DNA of 64,000 nt from Nonomuraea harbinensis. Its GTDB lineage: Bacteria; Actinomycetota; Actinomycetes; Streptosporangiales; Streptosporangiaceae. Position 1 is the stretch's first letter; every line of letters begins with the position of its first letter. Below are positions 16,307 through 25,974 of this stretch, one piece after another. The stretch lies in NCBI RefSeq assembly GCF_019396385.1, contig NZ_JAHKRN010000004.1, positions 1 to 64,000 of the forward strand, given 5' to 3'. The position numbers and the translations under genes are program-made. The notes under the pieces are model-generated. The model had not been told where the DNA came from and ran no database searches. It saw only the letters and a list, made by a program, of their open reading frames with translations.

Positions 16307-16609
16307 TCAGGCCTCCGCCGCCGTCGCCACCCGCTGGGTGACGCGGCGCTCGACGTAGAACGACAGGAACGGCACGGTGCCGCCGAGCATGACGCCCAGC
16401 ATGTAGGGCCACGCCCAGCGGGCCTTCATGCCCAGGTTCATCACCGCGACCAGGTAGAGCATGTAGAGGCCGCCGTGGATGGGCGAGATCACCTTCGACG
16501 GGCCGGGGATGTCGAAGCCGTAGCGCAGCACCATGCCGCCGCAGAGCACGAGCAGCATGACGCCGACGATGTAGGCGAGCACCCGGAAGGGCTTGAGAGC
16601 CGATTCCAC
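16307..16609 (-). CDS. DUF3817 domain membrane protein
   Basis: A 100-residue protein with three to four hydrophobic segments: LAYIVGVMLLVLCGGMVLRYG, SPIHGGLYMLYLVAVMNLGM and a third near WPYMLGVMLGGTVPFLSFYV. This matches the DUF3817 family of small actinobacterial membrane proteins, with the characteristic HGGLYMLYL segment. Function is unknown. It begins three bases after the SURF1 gene ends, so the two are likely co-transcribed, suggesting a role near respiratory-chain assembly. Confidence 0.85.
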   Translation of the reverse strand: MESALKPFRVLAYIVGVMLLVLCGGMVLRYGFDIPGPSKVISPIHGGLYMLYLVAVMNLGMKARWAWPYMLGVMLGGTVPFLSFYVERRVTQRVATAAEA

Positions 16610-16611
16610 CG

Positions 16612-17394
16612 TTAACCTTCCAGAACCATTTCGGGGGACTCTTCACGGTCCCGATCCGCTCGTACGGCGTCGCGTACGAAGTGGAACCACATGAACACGG
16701 CGAACCCCGCGAAGATCCACCAGTTGGCGGCGTAGGCGAGGTTGCGCCAGGTGACTTCGCCGCCGGCCATCGGCGGCGGCGAGGCGACCTGGGTGAGCGC
16801 GCCCGAGGGCGGCTCCGCCACGACGTAGCCGTTGCGCACCCGCTCGCCCTGCCACAGGTTGACCAGCTCGCCGGTCGCCACCGTCTGCACCTGGCCGGGG
16901 GGCAGCCCTTCCTGCCTGCGCTGGACCGTGTCGCTGCCCTGCTGCGGGCGCAGCCGGCCCGGCACGCTCATCCGGCCCGCCGGCACGGCCGTGGCCGCGG
17001 GGTCGGCGGCGTCGGCCACCCAGCCGCGCACCACCGGCATCAGCGTGCCGTCGTCGAGCCTGATCGGGGTCAGCACCCAGTAGCCGTGGTCGCGCGAGAC
17101 CTTGCCGCCGGGCGCGTCGACGTCGGGCCGCCGGTCGGCGACCAGGAGCTGGCGGCCGGCTTCGTAGACGCCTTCGACGGTGACCTTGCGGGCGACGGCG
17201 GTGCCCTGCATCTGCGCGCCGAGGGGGGCCAGCTCCGTGACGGGGACCGGGGCGGGGTCGGTGGTCATCACCGGCCGCCCCGAGTCCTCGAACACGCCGA
17301 GCTGCCAGCGGCCCAGCATGATGAACGCGATCACGACCCCGATCGTGAGCAGGTGCAGCCCAAGCAGGCGCGGCGAGAGCAGGGTCTTGAGCAT
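16612..17394 (-). CDS. SURF1-family protein
   Basis: A 260-residue protein with a membrane segment at each end (about 10-30 and 222-242) and a periplasmic-side domain between them, the standard SURF1 layout. Family motifs are LGRWQLGVFEDS near the N-terminus, HGYWVLTPIRLDDG and VVRGWVAD in the middle, and RNLAYAANWWIFAGFAVFMW at the C-terminus. SURF1 proteins assist assembly of cytochrome c oxidase, including haem a insertion. It forms an apparent two-gene unit with DUF3817. Confidence 0.92.
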   Translation of the reverse strand: MLKTLLSPRLLGLHLLTIGVVIAFIMLGRWQLGVFEDSGRPVMTTDPAPVPVTELAPLGAQMQGTAVARKVTVEGVYEAGRQLLVADRRPDVDAPGGKVSRDHGYWVLTPIRLDDGTLMPVVRGWVADAADPAATAVPAGRMSVPGRLRPQQGSDTVQRRQEGLPPGQVQTVATGELVNLWQGERVRNGYVVAEPPSGALTQVASPPPMAGGEVTWRNLAYAANWWIFAGFAVFMWFHFVRDAVRADRDREESPEMVLEG

Positions 17395-17498
17395 GCGTCA
17401 AAACTATCCGCCCACGTGACCGGTCTGCTAACCAGCCCGCCGCGGGGAAGGCGATAAAACGCGCAAATGCGGCAGGCGATCACGCTAGGCTGCTGGCC

Positions 17499-17675
17499 AT
17501 GTCTGACCAGCATATCGATCCCGCGGGCAACACCCAGCAGTTCCGCGCGTTCGCGCAGCGGTCCGAGCAGGAGTCTGCCGCCTCCGCTGCCAAGAAGTCG
17601 CCGGTTCTGCCGATCATCGCGGTGGTCGTCGTCGTCGCCGTCATCGGTGTGGCGGCGTTCCTCCTGCTGCGGTAG
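17499..17675 (+). CDS. small single-pass membrane protein (58 residues)
   Basis: A short gene encoding a polar, Gln/Ser/Ala-rich N-terminal 35 residues (MSDQHIDPAGNTQQFRAFAQ) and a single C-terminal hydrophobic segment, VLPIIAVVVVVAVIGVAAFL, ending LLR. It is probably a tail-anchored membrane protein. TAGGCT (17486-17491) ends seven bases before ATG, and a hairpin terminator follows, so it appears to be a complete monocistronic unit. Codon use matches that of neighbouring genes. Function is unknown. Confidence 0.75.
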   Translation: MSDQHIDPAGNTQQFRAFAQRSEQESAASAAKKSPVLPIIAVVVVVAVIGVAAFLLLR

Positions 17676-17701
17676 ACCTCCCTTCACGTCACGGGGGGCC
17701 A

Positions 17702-17726
17702 CCCGCCACGGACCGTGGCGGGTTTT
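17702..17726 (+). terminator. intrinsic-type terminator after the 58-residue gene
   Basis: CCCGCCAC pairs with GTGGCGGG around GGACC and is followed by TTTT on the plus strand. It lies 27 bases after the stop of the small membrane protein and before the convergent gamma-glutamyltransferase. Confidence 0.75.
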
Positions 17727-17748
17727 CGTCATGCCCCGGGCCCTCTGA

Positions 17749-19485
17749 TCAGCGGCGCTGACGCACCACGAGAGCGCTGCCGCCGCCGCGCCTGGACGGC
17801 TCGGCGACCGCCTGGACGCGGTCCCCGCGGAGGAACTCCAGCGCGGTGGCCGCGCCGATCTCCGGGTTCAGCACCAGGTCGTGGCCCCTGGCCTCCAGCT
17901 CCTGCTCGTAGCGGTCGAGGAAGCCCTGCTCGGCCTGCGTCTGCGCGGTGTTGCGCTGCGTCGCCCTGGGCGCCGCCAGCGCCTCGGGCAGCGACATGCC
18001 GAACTCGTACCGGTTGACCAGGATCTGCAGCACGGTCGTGATGATCGTGGAACCGCCCGGCGAGCCGAGCGCCATCACCGGCCTGCCGTGGTCGAACACC
18101 AGCGTCGGCGCCATCGACGAGCGCGGCCGCTTGCCGGGGGCGGGCAGGTTCGGGTCGCCCGGCGCCGGGCCGAAGGTGAAGTCGGTCAGCTCGTTGTTGA
18201 GCAGGAAGCCGCGGCCCGGCACCACGATGCCGTTGCCGCCGGTGGACTCGATCGTCAGGTTGTACGCGACCACGTTGCCCCACCGGTCGGCCACCACCAG
18301 GTGCGTGGTCTCCGGACCCTCGGCCGTGGTCTCCGCGGCGGTGCCCTGCGGCGCCGGGCAGGTCTCGTACGAGCCGTCGGGGCTGCCGGGAGCGGCCGGG
18401 TGCGCGATGGCGCGGTCGCCGACCAGGCAGGCGCGTTCCTTGGCGAAGCCGTCGGACAGCAGCTCCTTCAGCGGCACGCCAGGCACGTCGCCGACGTAGG
18501 CGTTGCGGTCGGCGAAGGCCAGCCTGGACGCCTCCAGATACTCGTGCACCCCGGTTTCGGGCAGCGCGTCGAGGATGTTGAGCGCCTCCCCCACGGTCGA
18601 GCCGCCCGACGACGGCGGCGCCATGCCGTACACCGTCAGGCCCCTGTAGCCGGACCTGGTCGGCTCACGCATCAGCGCGCGGTAGTCGCGCAGGTCGCGC
18701 AGCTCCATCAGGCCGGGCCTGACGTTCCTGGTGGCTCCGGGGGCGACCGGCGGGCGCTTGACCGTGGCCACGACCTCCTTGCCGAGCTCTCCCCCGTACA
18801 GCCAGCCGGTGCCGCGCCGGCCCAGCTCGCGGTAGGTGGCGGCCAGCTCGGGGTTCCTGAAGACGGAGCCGACGGGCGGCGGCGCGCCGTTCGGCAGGTA
18901 GAGCTTCGCCGTGGAGGTGAAGTCCTTGAAGCGGGCGGCGTTCTGCGCGGTCTGGTCGTGGAACGTCTGGTCGACCACGAATCCCCTGGACGCGACCGTG
19001 ACGGCCGGCTGGAGCGCCTGCTTCAGCGACATCGTGCCGAACCGGCGTAAGGCCAGGTCCCACTGCGCGACCGCGCCAGGCACGCCGGCCGACAGGCCGC
19101 TGGTGACCGCCTCCTCGAAGGGGATGCCCTCCAGCGAGGTGGCCGTCATGGCCCGGGGCGCGGCCTCGCGGCCGTCGATGGTGTGCACCTTCCGGCGCTG
19201 GGCGTCGTAGTAGACGATGAAGCCGCCGCCGGCCAGACCGGCGGAGTAGGGCTCGGTGACGCCCAGCACCGCGCCGGCGGCCACGGCGGCGTCGACGGCG
19301 TTGCCGCCTCTCTTGAGCACGTCGACGGCCGCCTTGGAGGCGTCGAGGTCGACGGTCGCGACCGCGCCTCCGTACCCCTCGGCGACCGGGACCTTCTGCG
19401 GTTGGTGGTGTGGTCCGGCCACCGCCGGGGCGGCGGGGGCCAGGGTGACGAGGACTGCTGCTGCGGGAACGATCACGTGGCGCAT
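17749..19485 (-). CDS. ggt: gamma-glutamyltransferase, secreted
   Basis: A 578-residue precursor. A signal peptide (RHVIVPAAAVLVTLAPAAPA then AVAG) exports it. The family signatures are AVGGYGG-like AVATVDLDASKAAVDVLKRG, GNAVDAAVAAG, GGGFIVYY and the small-subunit segment ending GSPGGSTII. Thr393 in ETTHLVVAD is the expected autoprocessing nucleophile that becomes the N-terminus of the small subunit. The enzyme transfers or hydrolyses gamma-glutamyl groups of glutathione-like peptides outside the cytosol. ATG 19485 is preferred over the GTG at 19494. Confidence 0.93.
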   Translation of the reverse strand: MRHVIVPAAAVLVTLAPAAPAVAGPHHQPQKVPVAEGYGGAVATVDLDASKAAVDVLKRGGNAVDAAVAAGAVLGVTEPYSAGLAGGGFIVYYDAQRRKVHTIDGREAAPRAMTATSLEGIPFEEAVTSGLSAGVPGAVAQWDLALRRFGTMSLKQALQPAVTVASRGFVVDQTFHDQTAQNAARFKDFTSTAKLYLPNGAPPPVGSVFRNPELAATYRELGRRGTGWLYGGELGKEVVATVKRPPVAPGATRNVRPGLMELRDLRDYRALMREPTRSGYRGLTVYGMAPPSSGGSTVGEALNILDALPETGVHEYLEASRLAFADRNAYVGDVPGVPLKELLSDGFAKERACLVGDRAIAHPAAPGSPDGSYETCPAPQGTAAETTAEGPETTHLVVADRWGNVVAYNLTIESTGGNGIVVPGRGFLLNNELTDFTFGPAPGDPNLPAPGKRPRSSMAPTLVFDHGRPVMALGSPGGSTIITTVLQILVNRYEFGMSLPEALAAPRATQRNTAQTQAEQGFLDRYEQELEARGHDLVLNPEIGAATALEFLRGDRVQAVAEPSRRGGGSALVVRQRR

Positions 19486-19580
19486 GGACTCCACGATGAC
19501 CTAGGTACGTCCCGGGCGGTAGGGCCCCCTGCGACACCCGGGGGATGCGCCGCTGGGCACCCGGGCCTAGCGTGGTGACC

Positions 19581-20693
19581 GTGCGCAAGAAGTCAGGGCT
19601 GGACCCGTACAACGCGCTGGTGGTGGCGGCCGCCCAGCTCGTGCTCTCGTACGGCGCGTACTGGGGGCAGCGCGACTTCCGCGAGCCGCTGGACTGGCTG
19701 GCGGTCGCGCTGCTGCTGGTGGGACCGGTGGGCGTGCTGCTCCGGCGGCGCTATCCGGTCGGGACCTCCGTCGTCGCGCTCGCGGCCACCTACGCCTACA
19801 CCTGGTCCGGATACCCGTACGGGCCCGTCTACCTGTCGCCGATCATCCTGCTGTTCTCCCTCGTCACCCTGGGGCAGCGGGTCAAGGCGTGGGTGATGGC
19901 CGGGGTGACCATCGTGGTCTTCATCACCTACGGCTACATCCGGTCAGGGGAGCCGACGGGGCTCTTCCACGACCTGGCGGTGACCGCGTTCGTCCTGCTC
20001 CTCATGGTGGTGGCGGAGCTGACCAGGATCGTCAGGGAGCGGCGCGCCCAGCAGCAGCGGGCGGCCGAGGAGGAGAACAGGCGGCAGGCCAGCGAGGAGC
20101 GGCTGACCATGGCGCAGGAGCTGCACGACGTGCTGGCGCACAACATCTCGCTCATCCACGTGCAGGCCTCGACCGCGCTGCACCTCATCGACGACAACCC
20201 CCAGCAGGCCCGGACCGCGCTGGCCACGATCAAGACCGCCTCCAAGGAGGTGCTCGGCGAGATGCGCTCGGTGCTGAACGTGCTGCGCGACGGCGCGCCC
20301 CGTTCCCCCACCGCCGGGCTGGACCGCCTCGACGAGCTGCTCGAGCGCTCCGGCCTGGACGTGAAGCTGGAACGCGCCGGCTCGCGCGCGCTGCCGCCGC
20401 AGGTCGAGCGGGCCGCCTACCGGATCGTCCAGGAGTCGCTCACCAACGCCGCCAGGCACGCCCCCGGCGCGGCGGTGACGGTCCTGCTCGCGTACGGGGC
20501 CCGCGAGCTGGTCATCGAGGTCACCGACGGCGGCTCCACCACACCCCCCGTGCTGGCCGGAGAGGGCAGCGGCAACGGCATCCCCGGCATGCGCGAGCGG
20601 GCCGTCGCGCTGGGCGGGACGCTGGCGGCCGGTCCATCAGGCCGCGGCTTCCAGGTCTCGGCCCGCCTGCCCCTTCCCGAGGAGAACGCATGA
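19581..20693 (+). CDS. NarL-type sensor histidine kinase (HisKA_3)
   Basis: About 370 residues. Four to six membrane segments fill the N-terminal 150 residues, followed by a short coiled coil and the HisKA_3 motif with the phosphorylated His in MAQELHDVLAHNISLIHVQA. The ATPase domain shows VQESLTNAARHAPG and GNGIPGMRERAVALGG. It phosphorylates the response regulator encoded next (ATGA overlap). GTG 19581 fits a TAGCGT hexamer (19568-19573) ending seven bases upstream; GTG 19575 is the alternative. There is no large extracellular sensor, so the signal is probably membrane-derived. Confidence 0.92.
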   Translation: MRKKSGLDPYNALVVAAAQLVLSYGAYWGQRDFREPLDWLAVALLLVGPVGVLLRRRYPVGTSVVALAATYAYTWSGYPYGPVYLSPIILLFSLVTLGQRVKAWVMAGVTIVVFITYGYIRSGEPTGLFHDLAVTAFVLLLMVVAELTRIVRERRAQQQRAAEEENRRQASEERLTMAQELHDVLAHNISLIHVQASTALHLIDDNPQQARTALATIKTASKEVLGEMRSVLNVLRDGAPRSPTAGLDRLDELLERSGLDVKLERAGSRALPPQVERAAYRIVQESLTNAARHAPGAAVTVLLAYGARELVIEVTDGGSTTPPVLAGEGSGNGIPGMRERAVALGGTLAAGPSGRGFQVSARLPLPEENA

Positions 20694-21337
20694 TCAAGGT
20701 GTTGCTCGCCGACGACCAGGCGCTGGTGCGGGCGGGCTTCAAGGCCCTGCTCGACGCCCAGCCCGACATGGGCGTGGTCGCCGAGGCCGCCGACGGCGCG
20801 GAGGCCATCCGGCTGGCCCGCGAGCACGGGCCCGACGTGGTGCTCATGGACATCCGCATGCCGGGCATGGACGGGCTCACCGCCACCCGGCAGATGCCGG
20901 AGGGGCCGCACATCATCATCCTGACCACGTTCGAGCTGGACGAGTACGTCTTCGAGGCGTTGCGCGGCGGGGCCAGCGGGTTCCTGGTCAAGGACACCGA
21001 GCCGGCCGAGCTCATCCAGGCGGTGCGGGTGGTCGCGGCCGGCGAGGCGCTCCTGTCGCCGAGCGTGACCCGCCGCCTGATCGCCGAGTACGCGTCCCGC
21101 GCCAAGGAACCGCTGGCCGCCGAGAACCTGGACCAGCTCACCGACCGCGAGCGCGAGGTGCTCACCCTGGTCGGCGGCGGCATGACCAACGACGAGATCG
21201 CGGCGAAGCTGTTCATGTCCCCGGCCACGGCCAAGACGCATGTGAGCCGGGCGATGATGAAGCTGCACGCCCGGGATCGGGCGCAGCTGGTGGTGATCGC
21301 ATACGAGTCCGGCCTGGTGAAACCGGGCTGGCTCTGA
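20690..21337 (+). CDS. NarL/FixJ-family response regulator
   Basis: A 215-residue regulator with a receiver domain (acidic pair in LLADDQ, phospho-acceptor Asp54 in VLMDIRMPGMDG, Lys in FLVKDTEP) and a C-terminal LuxR-type helix-turn-helix (LTDREREVLTLVGGGMTNDE, AKTHVSRAMMKL). Its ATG overlaps the kinase stop by four bases. The VOC gene starts 21 bases later on the same strand and may be part of the operon. Targets are unknown. Confidence 0.93.
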   Translation: MIKVLLADDQALVRAGFKALLDAQPDMGVVAEAADGAEAIRLAREHGPDVVLMDIRMPGMDGLTATRQMPEGPHIIILTTFELDEYVFEALRGGASGFLVKDTEPAELIQAVRVVAAGEALLSPSVTRRLIAEYASRAKEPLAAENLDQLTDREREVLTLVGGGMTNDEIAAKLFMSPATAKTHVSRAMMKLHARDRAQLVVIAYESGLVKPGWL

Positions 21338-21358
21338 ACCCCGGGAGGAGGCCACCCG

Positions 21359-21730
21359 ATGGCCGGGCTGCGTGACGTGGTGGTCGACTGCGCGCACCCC
21401 GCCTCGCTCGCCCGGTTCTGGGCCGCCGCGCTCGACGGCTACGCGGTGGCTCCGTACGACGACGCCGAGCTGGCCAGGCTGCGCGCCCAGGGGATCGACG
21501 ACCCCGAGGACGACCCCACGGTCCTGGTGGAGGGCGGGCCTCCGCGGCTGTGGTTCCAGCGGGTCCCGGAGCGCAAGGCGGGCAAGAACCGCCTCCATCT
21601 CGACCTTCAGGCCGAGGACCGGGAGGCCGAGGTCGAGCGGCTCGCCGGGCTCGGGGCCGCCGTGCTCGACCGGCGCGAGGAGTGGACGGTGCTGGCCGAC
21701 CCCGAGGGCAACGAATTCTGCGTCTTCTGA
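21359..21730 (+). CDS. VOC-superfamily (glyoxalase-like) protein
   Basis: A 123-residue protein with the actinobacterial glyoxalase-like domain: VVVDCAHPASLARFWAAALD at the N-terminus, LWFQRVPERKAGKNRLHLDL in the middle and VLADPEGNEFCVF at the end. The VOC fold binds a metal or small molecule; members include dioxygenases, isomerases and antibiotic-binding proteins. The metal residues His (NRLHLDL) and Glu (GNEFC) are present. The AGGAGGCC sequence 5-12 bases before ATG is a good ribosome site. The substrate cannot be assigned. Confidence 0.88.
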   Translation: MAGLRDVVVDCAHPASLARFWAAALDGYAVAPYDDAELARLRAQGIDDPEDDPTVLVEGGPPRLWFQRVPERKAGKNRLHLDLQAEDREAEVERLAGLGAAVLDRREEWTVLADPEGNEFCVF

Positions 21731-21734
21731 ACCC

Positions 21735-22358
21735 TCACGGCCCGAAGGTGAACATGCGCTCGCCCGGCGTCAGAGGCTCGGGACGTCCTGTGAAGCGGTG
21801 CGCGCCCACGCCGAACCCCGCCTCCGGGTCCGACAGCCACGAGAGCTCGAAGCCGCGCTCGCCGAACCATTCGCAGATCAGCGGCACCAGGTCGGGCGGG
21901 GTGCGGTGCCGGGTCCAGATGACGGTGCCGCCGGTGGCGCAGAGCCGCGCGCAGTAGCCGACGGTGCGCCGGACGTCCTCGTCGGTGAGGTTGCCGAACA
22001 GCCCGCAGGCGAGCACCAGATCGGCGGGCGCCATGCCCTCGTAGCAGTCGGTGCGGGCGGCGTCGGCCGTCACCACCTCGACCTGGTCCAGGCCCGCCGC
22101 CGCGGCCGCCCGCCGGGCGATCGCGGCGTTGCCCGGGTCCAGCTCCACCAGGCGCGCCCGTACGTCGGCACGGCGGGGATGACCGGCCAGCACGCCGAGG
22201 ACGTCACGGCCCTGGCCGGCGCACAGGCTGATCGCCTTCACCGGGCCGGGGGCGCAGGCGTCCAGCGCCGCCCCGACCCGCTCCTGGACGGCCCGCAGCC
22301 GCCGCGCCAGCCACGAACCAGGGAGGTCGTACGCGTCGTGCCAGGTCTGCCAGTCCAT
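21735..22358 (-). CDS. class I SAM-dependent methyltransferase-like protein
   Basis: A 207-residue protein with a Rossmann methyltransferase core: the SAM motif KAISLCAGQGRDVLGVL, the acidic ribose-binding turn ARLVELDP, and ADLVLACGLFGNLTDEDV. Motifs IV-VI follow in GGTVIWTRHR. ATG 22358 opens the conserved region (MDWQTWHDAYD); two upstream in-frame starts are less likely. It converges on the VOC gene with a four-base gap. The substrate is unknown; the family is common as an uncharacterised gene in Streptosporangiales. Confidence 0.85.
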   Translation of the reverse strand: MDWQTWHDAYDLPGSWLARRLRAVQERVGAALDACAPGPVKAISLCAGQGRDVLGVLAGHPRRADVRARLVELDPGNAAIARRAAAAAGLDQVEVVTADAARTDCYEGMAPADLVLACGLFGNLTDEDVRRTVGYCARLCATGGTVIWTRHRTPPDLVPLICEWFGERGFELSWLSDPEAGFGVGAHRFTGRPEPLTPGERMFTFGP

Positions 22359-22493
22359 GACGCACATCCTCGGGCGTACGGGACGGCGAACGGAAGCAAA
22401 GGAGGTAAACGGCACGGAGGGTGAAAGAACTGTCACTGGCCGCGTCCGGGCCAGGGCCGTTACGTTCGGAGGAGACCTTCGGCGGAGGGGACG

Positions 22494-23360
22494 ATGATGC
22501 AGGCGGCGGCCCTGTTCGGCAGTGGTCTCGTCGCCGGTCTGGTGGCGGGGACCGCGTCGTGCACGGCCGTGCAGGGAGGTCTGCTCGTCGGGCTGACCGG
22601 GGAGCGCGACCGGGTGGTGCTGGGGTGGTTCCTGACGGGCCGGCTGGTGTCCTACACGGCGGCGGGCGCGCTGCTCGGGCTCGCGGGCTCGGCGGTGAAG
22701 CCGCCGCCGCAGGCGCGGGCGGTGCTGCTGGTGGCGGCGGGCCTCATGGTGATCGCGTTCGCGGTCAGGCTCTACCGCCGCCCCGGTTGCCAGCCGCCGC
22801 GCCGTGCGTTCGGCGGGCTGGGCCCGCCGCTGCTCGGGGCCGCCACGATCCTGGTGCCGTGCGGGGTGACGATCGGCATGGAGCTGCTCGCGATCACCAG
22901 CGGCTCGGCGCTGTCGGGGGCCGCGGTGATGGCCGGGTTCGTGCTCGGCACCGCGCCCGCGCTGGCGCTGCTGGGCTGGCTGCTGCGGCGCGTCACCCGT
23001 ACGAGACTGGCGAGGGCGGCGGCGGTGCTGGCCGCCGCGGCGGGGCTGTGGACGGTCGGCACGGGCGTCAACCTCGGGGGCTGGCTGCCCGCGACCGCGA
23101 CCACGACCGGCGCGCGGAGCCCTGTCGTGACCATCTGGGCGCTGCGCGACGGCTACCGTCCGGCGGCGGTGGAGGCGCCCGCCGGGGTGCCGGTCGAGGT
23201 GGTGTTCAAGCTGGTCGACCGGGGCTGCACGGAGACCGTGGCGTTCGCCGGGCGGGACCTGGCGCTGCCCGCGACCGTGCGGCTGCCGCCGCAGCCGCCG
23301 GGCACGCTCCGCTACGCCTGCGGCATGGGCATGTTCACCGGGATAATCAAGTTCTCCTGA
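22494..23360 (+). CDS. UreH/DsbD-like membrane protein with a C-terminal cupredoxin domain
   Basis: A 288-residue protein. The first two thirds hold about six membrane helices of the TauE/UreH_2/DsbD-type half-transporter, with a conserved Cys in [13 protein letters not shown] and another in [12 protein letters not shown], positions typical of thiol or copper relay proteins. The last about 85 residues form a cupredoxin-like beta domain ending [15 protein letters not shown], whose Cys and Met residues are candidate copper ligands together with GCTE. It should handle copper or thiols at the membrane, with the cupredoxin domain outside. GGAGGGG precedes the tandem ATGs at 22494 and 22497. Confidence 0.82.
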   Translation: MMQAAALFGSGLVAGLVAGTASCTAVQGGLLVGLTGERDRVVLGWFLTGRLVSYTAAGALLGLAGSAVKPPPQARAVLLVAAGLMVIAFAVRLYRRPGCQPPRRAFGGLGPPLLGAATILVPCGVTIGMELLAITSGSALSGAAVMAGFVLGTAPALALLGWLLRRVTRTRLARAAAVLAAAAGLWTVGTGVNLGGWLPATATTTGARSPVVTIWALRDGYRPAAVEAPAGVPVEVVFKLVDRGCTETVAFAGRDLALPATVRLPPQPPGTLRYACGMGMFTGIIKFS

Positions 23361-23413
23361 GCCGCTCGGCGATTACGGTTCGCAATCGGGCGATCACATG
23401 CCACCCTTCTGGC

Positions 23414-24841
23414 ATGCTCTGGCAAGGTGATGCGACGAGGCCGGCCGTCCCGGCGCCGCGCGTGGGTGACGAGGCGGAGCTGCTGATGGCCGCGCAGCGG
23501 GGCGACGCCCAGGCCGCGCACCGGCTCGGCAGGCTCTACGCCCAGCGCGGCGACCGCGGCGCGGCCCGCCACTGGTGGGAGTCCGCGGCCGGGGCCGGGA
23601 ACGTCGACAGCGCCTACAACCTGGGCCTGTGGCACGAGAAGCACGGCACGCTCGACGAGGCGCTCGGCTGGTACAAGCGCGCGGCGGCGGCGGGTGACGC
23701 CGAGGCGGCGGTCAACCTGGCGACGCTGCTGCAGGAGCAGCGCGGCGACCCCGGCAGGGCCAGGATCTGGTTCGAGCGCGCGGCCCAGGCGGGCAGCCGG
23801 ACGGCGGCGCGCAGGCTGGCGCTGATCTGCGAAGACACCGGCGAGCTCGTGGCGGCGCGTGACTGGCACCGGCAGGCGGCGGCGGGCGGCGACGCCGCGT
23901 CCGCGCACGACCTGGGTTTCCTGGCCTACTCGGCGGGCGAGGACGCCGAGACCGTGCGCTGGTGGGAGACCGCCTGCCAGGCCGGTCATGCCGGCGCGGC
24001 CTACTGCCTGGGCCTGCTCCTGCAGGCCGGGCGCGACCCGGAGGGCGCCGAGGCCTACTACCGGCTGGCCGCCAAGAGCGAGCATCCCGGCGCGGCGGTC
24101 CAGCTCGGCGCCATCGCGCTGTCGCGCCGCGACCTGCGCACCGCCAGGGGCTGGTACGAGCAGGCGGCGTACGCGGGGCGGCTGGAGGGCCAGCGGATGG
24201 CCGGGTTCGTCTGCGTGGAGCTGGGCGACGCGAAGGGCGCCAGCCACTGGTTCGGCAGGGGCGCGGCGGCCGGAGACCCGGAGTCGGCGTTCAACTTCGG
24301 GCTGCTGCTGATCGCCGAGTTCGGCGACCTGAAGGGCGGCCGCCACTGGTTCCGGCAGGCGGCGCTGGCCGGCCACCACCGGGCGGCGCTGGAGCTGGCC
24401 GGGCTGCTGTCGGCGGCGGGCCGGGGCGCCGAGGCCGAGGAGTGGCTGACCGACCCGCCGCCGCCCGTCTGGGACCGGACGGCCGAGCCGGAGCTGGCCG
24501 CCAGGGCCGAGCTGGCGGCGCTGGCGACCGATCGCCGTGGCGGCGTGGCCCTTGAGGTGGCGGAGCTGAACGAGATCCTCGGCACCTGGGACCTGGTGAC
24601 GAGGCCGCTGCTCGACCACGGCGAGGTGATCGCCTGGCTGGTGGCGCGGAGCGGGCTGCACGCGAGCGCGGTCGAGCACCTCGCGTCGGTGCGCGGCACG
24701 CTGCTGCGCCCGGGCAGCGCCCCGTGGCCCAGCCCGGTGGAGGTCGCCCACGTGCTGTCGACGGCGCGCGAGCTGCGCGGCAGGCTCGGGCTGTCCGGCG
24801 CCGCCCGTGACGGCGCCGACGCCCGCATGCCCGGGTTCTAG
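23414..24841 (+). CDS. Sel1/TPR-repeat protein with a helical C-terminal domain
   Basis: A 475-residue soluble protein. Residues about 20-345 are nine to ten Sel1-like repeats of 35-36 residues, each with the pattern A..LG.LY...GD...A..WW..AA..G (for instance [20 protein letters not shown]). The last 110 residues are helical and not repeats, beginning near [20 protein letters not shown], and could be an interaction or effector domain. Such proteins serve as scaffolds for signalling complexes. The 3' end overlaps alanine dehydrogenase by four bases. No catalytic motif is visible. Confidence 0.85.
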   Translation: MLWQGDATRPAVPAPRVGDEAELLMAAQRGDAQAAHRLGRLYAQRGDRGAARHWWESAAGAGNVDSAYNLGLWHEKHGTLDEALGWYKRAAAAGDAEAAVNLATLLQEQRGDPGRARIWFERAAQAGSRTAARRLALICEDTGELVAARDWHRQAAAGGDAASAHDLGFLAYSAGEDAETVRWWETACQAGHAGAAYCLGLLLQAGRDPEGAEAYYRLAAKSEHPGAAVQLGAIALSRRDLRTARGWYEQAAYAGRLEGQRMAGFVCVELGDAKGASHWFGRGAAAGDPESAFNFGLLLIAEFGDLKGGRHWFRQAALAGHHRAALELAGLLSAAGRGAEAEEWLTDPPPPVWDRTAEPELAARAELAALATDRRGGVALEVAELNEILGTWDLVTRPLLDHGEVIAWLVARSGLHASAVEHLASVRGTLLRPGSAPWPSPVEVAHVLSTARELRGRLGLSGAARDGADARMPGF

Positions 24842-25953
24842 GCCGCCAGGACGTCGGCGACTTTGGTGTGCGGCAGGTGCAGGGCCTGGGCGACGGGCTC
24901 GTTGGTGAGGGCGCCGTCGTGGGTGTTGAGGCCGCCCGCGAGGCCCGCGTCCTCCTTGAGCGCGTCCTTCCAGCCCAGGTCGGCCAGCTTGAGCGCGTAC
25001 GGGAGCGTGGCGTTGGTGAGCGCGTAGGTCGAGGTGTTGGGCACCGAGCCCGGCATGTTGGCCACGCAGTAGAAGACCGAGCCGTGCACCCGGTAGGTGG
25101 GCTCGGCGTGCGTGGTCGGCCGCGAGTCTGCGAAGCAGCCGCCCTGGTCGATCGCGATGTCGACGAGCACCGAGCCCCTCTTCATGCGGGCGACCAGCTC
25201 GTTGGTGACCAGCGTCGGGGCCTTCGCGCCGGGGATGAGCACCGCGCCGATGACCAGGTCGGCGGCCAGGACCTCCCGCTCGATCGCGTACGCGGTCGAC
25301 ACCAGCGTCTTGAGCCTGCCCTGGTAGACGGCGTCGATGAAGCGCAGCCGGTCGACGTTGGTGTCGAGCACGGTGACGTCCGCGCCCATGCCGACGGCGA
25401 TCTGCGCGGCGTTCAGTCCGGAGACGCCGCCGCCGATGACGACGATCTTCGCGGGGGCCACGCCCGGCACGCCGCCGGGCAGCACGCCGCGGCCGCCGTT
25501 GAACCGCATCAGGTTGTACGCGCCCACCTGCGGCGCCAGCCTGCCCGCCACCTCCGACATGGGCGCGAGCAGCGGCAGTGCCCCGTTGACCTGCACGGTC
25601 TCGTACGCGATGGCGGTGGTGCGGGCGGCCAGCAGCGCGTCGGTGCACGGCCGTGAGGCGGCCAGGTGCAGGTAGGTGAAGATCACCAGGCCCTCGCGCA
25701 GCCGGTGGTACTCCTCGGCGATCGGCTCCTTGACCTTGAGCACCAGGTCGGCCTCGGCCCACACCTGGTCGGCGCTGTCGCGGATCTTCGCTCCGGCGGC
25801 GAGATACTCCTCGTCGGTGATGTGCGAGCCCTCGCCCGCGCCGCGCTGGACGGTCACGTCGTGGCCGCGCTCGACCAGCTCGTGCACCCCGGCCGGGGTG
25901 GCGGCGACGCGGTATTCGTGGTTCTTGACCTCGGCAGGTACGCCGATCTTCAT
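24838..25953 (-). CDS. ald: alanine dehydrogenase
   Basis: A 371-residue NAD-dependent enzyme that interconverts L-alanine with pyruvate and ammonium. Family features include [20 protein letters not shown] at the N-terminus, the catalytic-site lysine in LVLKVKEPI, His in FTYLHLAAS, and the NAD-binding [20 protein letters not shown] followed by LDTN. ATG 25953 has an AAGGACAG ribosome site. It is downstream of the aminotransferase on the same strand, separated by a strong terminator-like palindrome, so it can also have its own promoter. Confidence 0.95.
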   Translation of the reverse strand: MKIGVPAEVKNHEYRVAATPAGVHELVERGHDVTVQRGAGEGSHITDEEYLAAGAKIRDSADQVWAEADLVLKVKEPIAEEYHRLREGLVIFTYLHLAASRPCTDALLAARTTAIAYETVQVNGALPLLAPMSEVAGRLAPQVGAYNLMRFNGGRGVLPGGVPGVAPAKIVVIGGGVSGLNAAQIAVGMGADVTVLDTNVDRLRFIDAVYQGRLKTLVSTAYAIEREVLAADLVIGAVLIPGAKAPTLVTNELVARMKRGSVLVDIAIDQGGCFADSRPTTHAEPTYRVHGSVFYCVANMPGSVPNTSTYALTNATLPYALKLADLGWKDALKEDAGLAGGLNTHDGALTNEPVAQALHLPHTKVADVLAA

Positions 25954-25974
25954 GGGCTGTCTGTCCTTTCGGAG

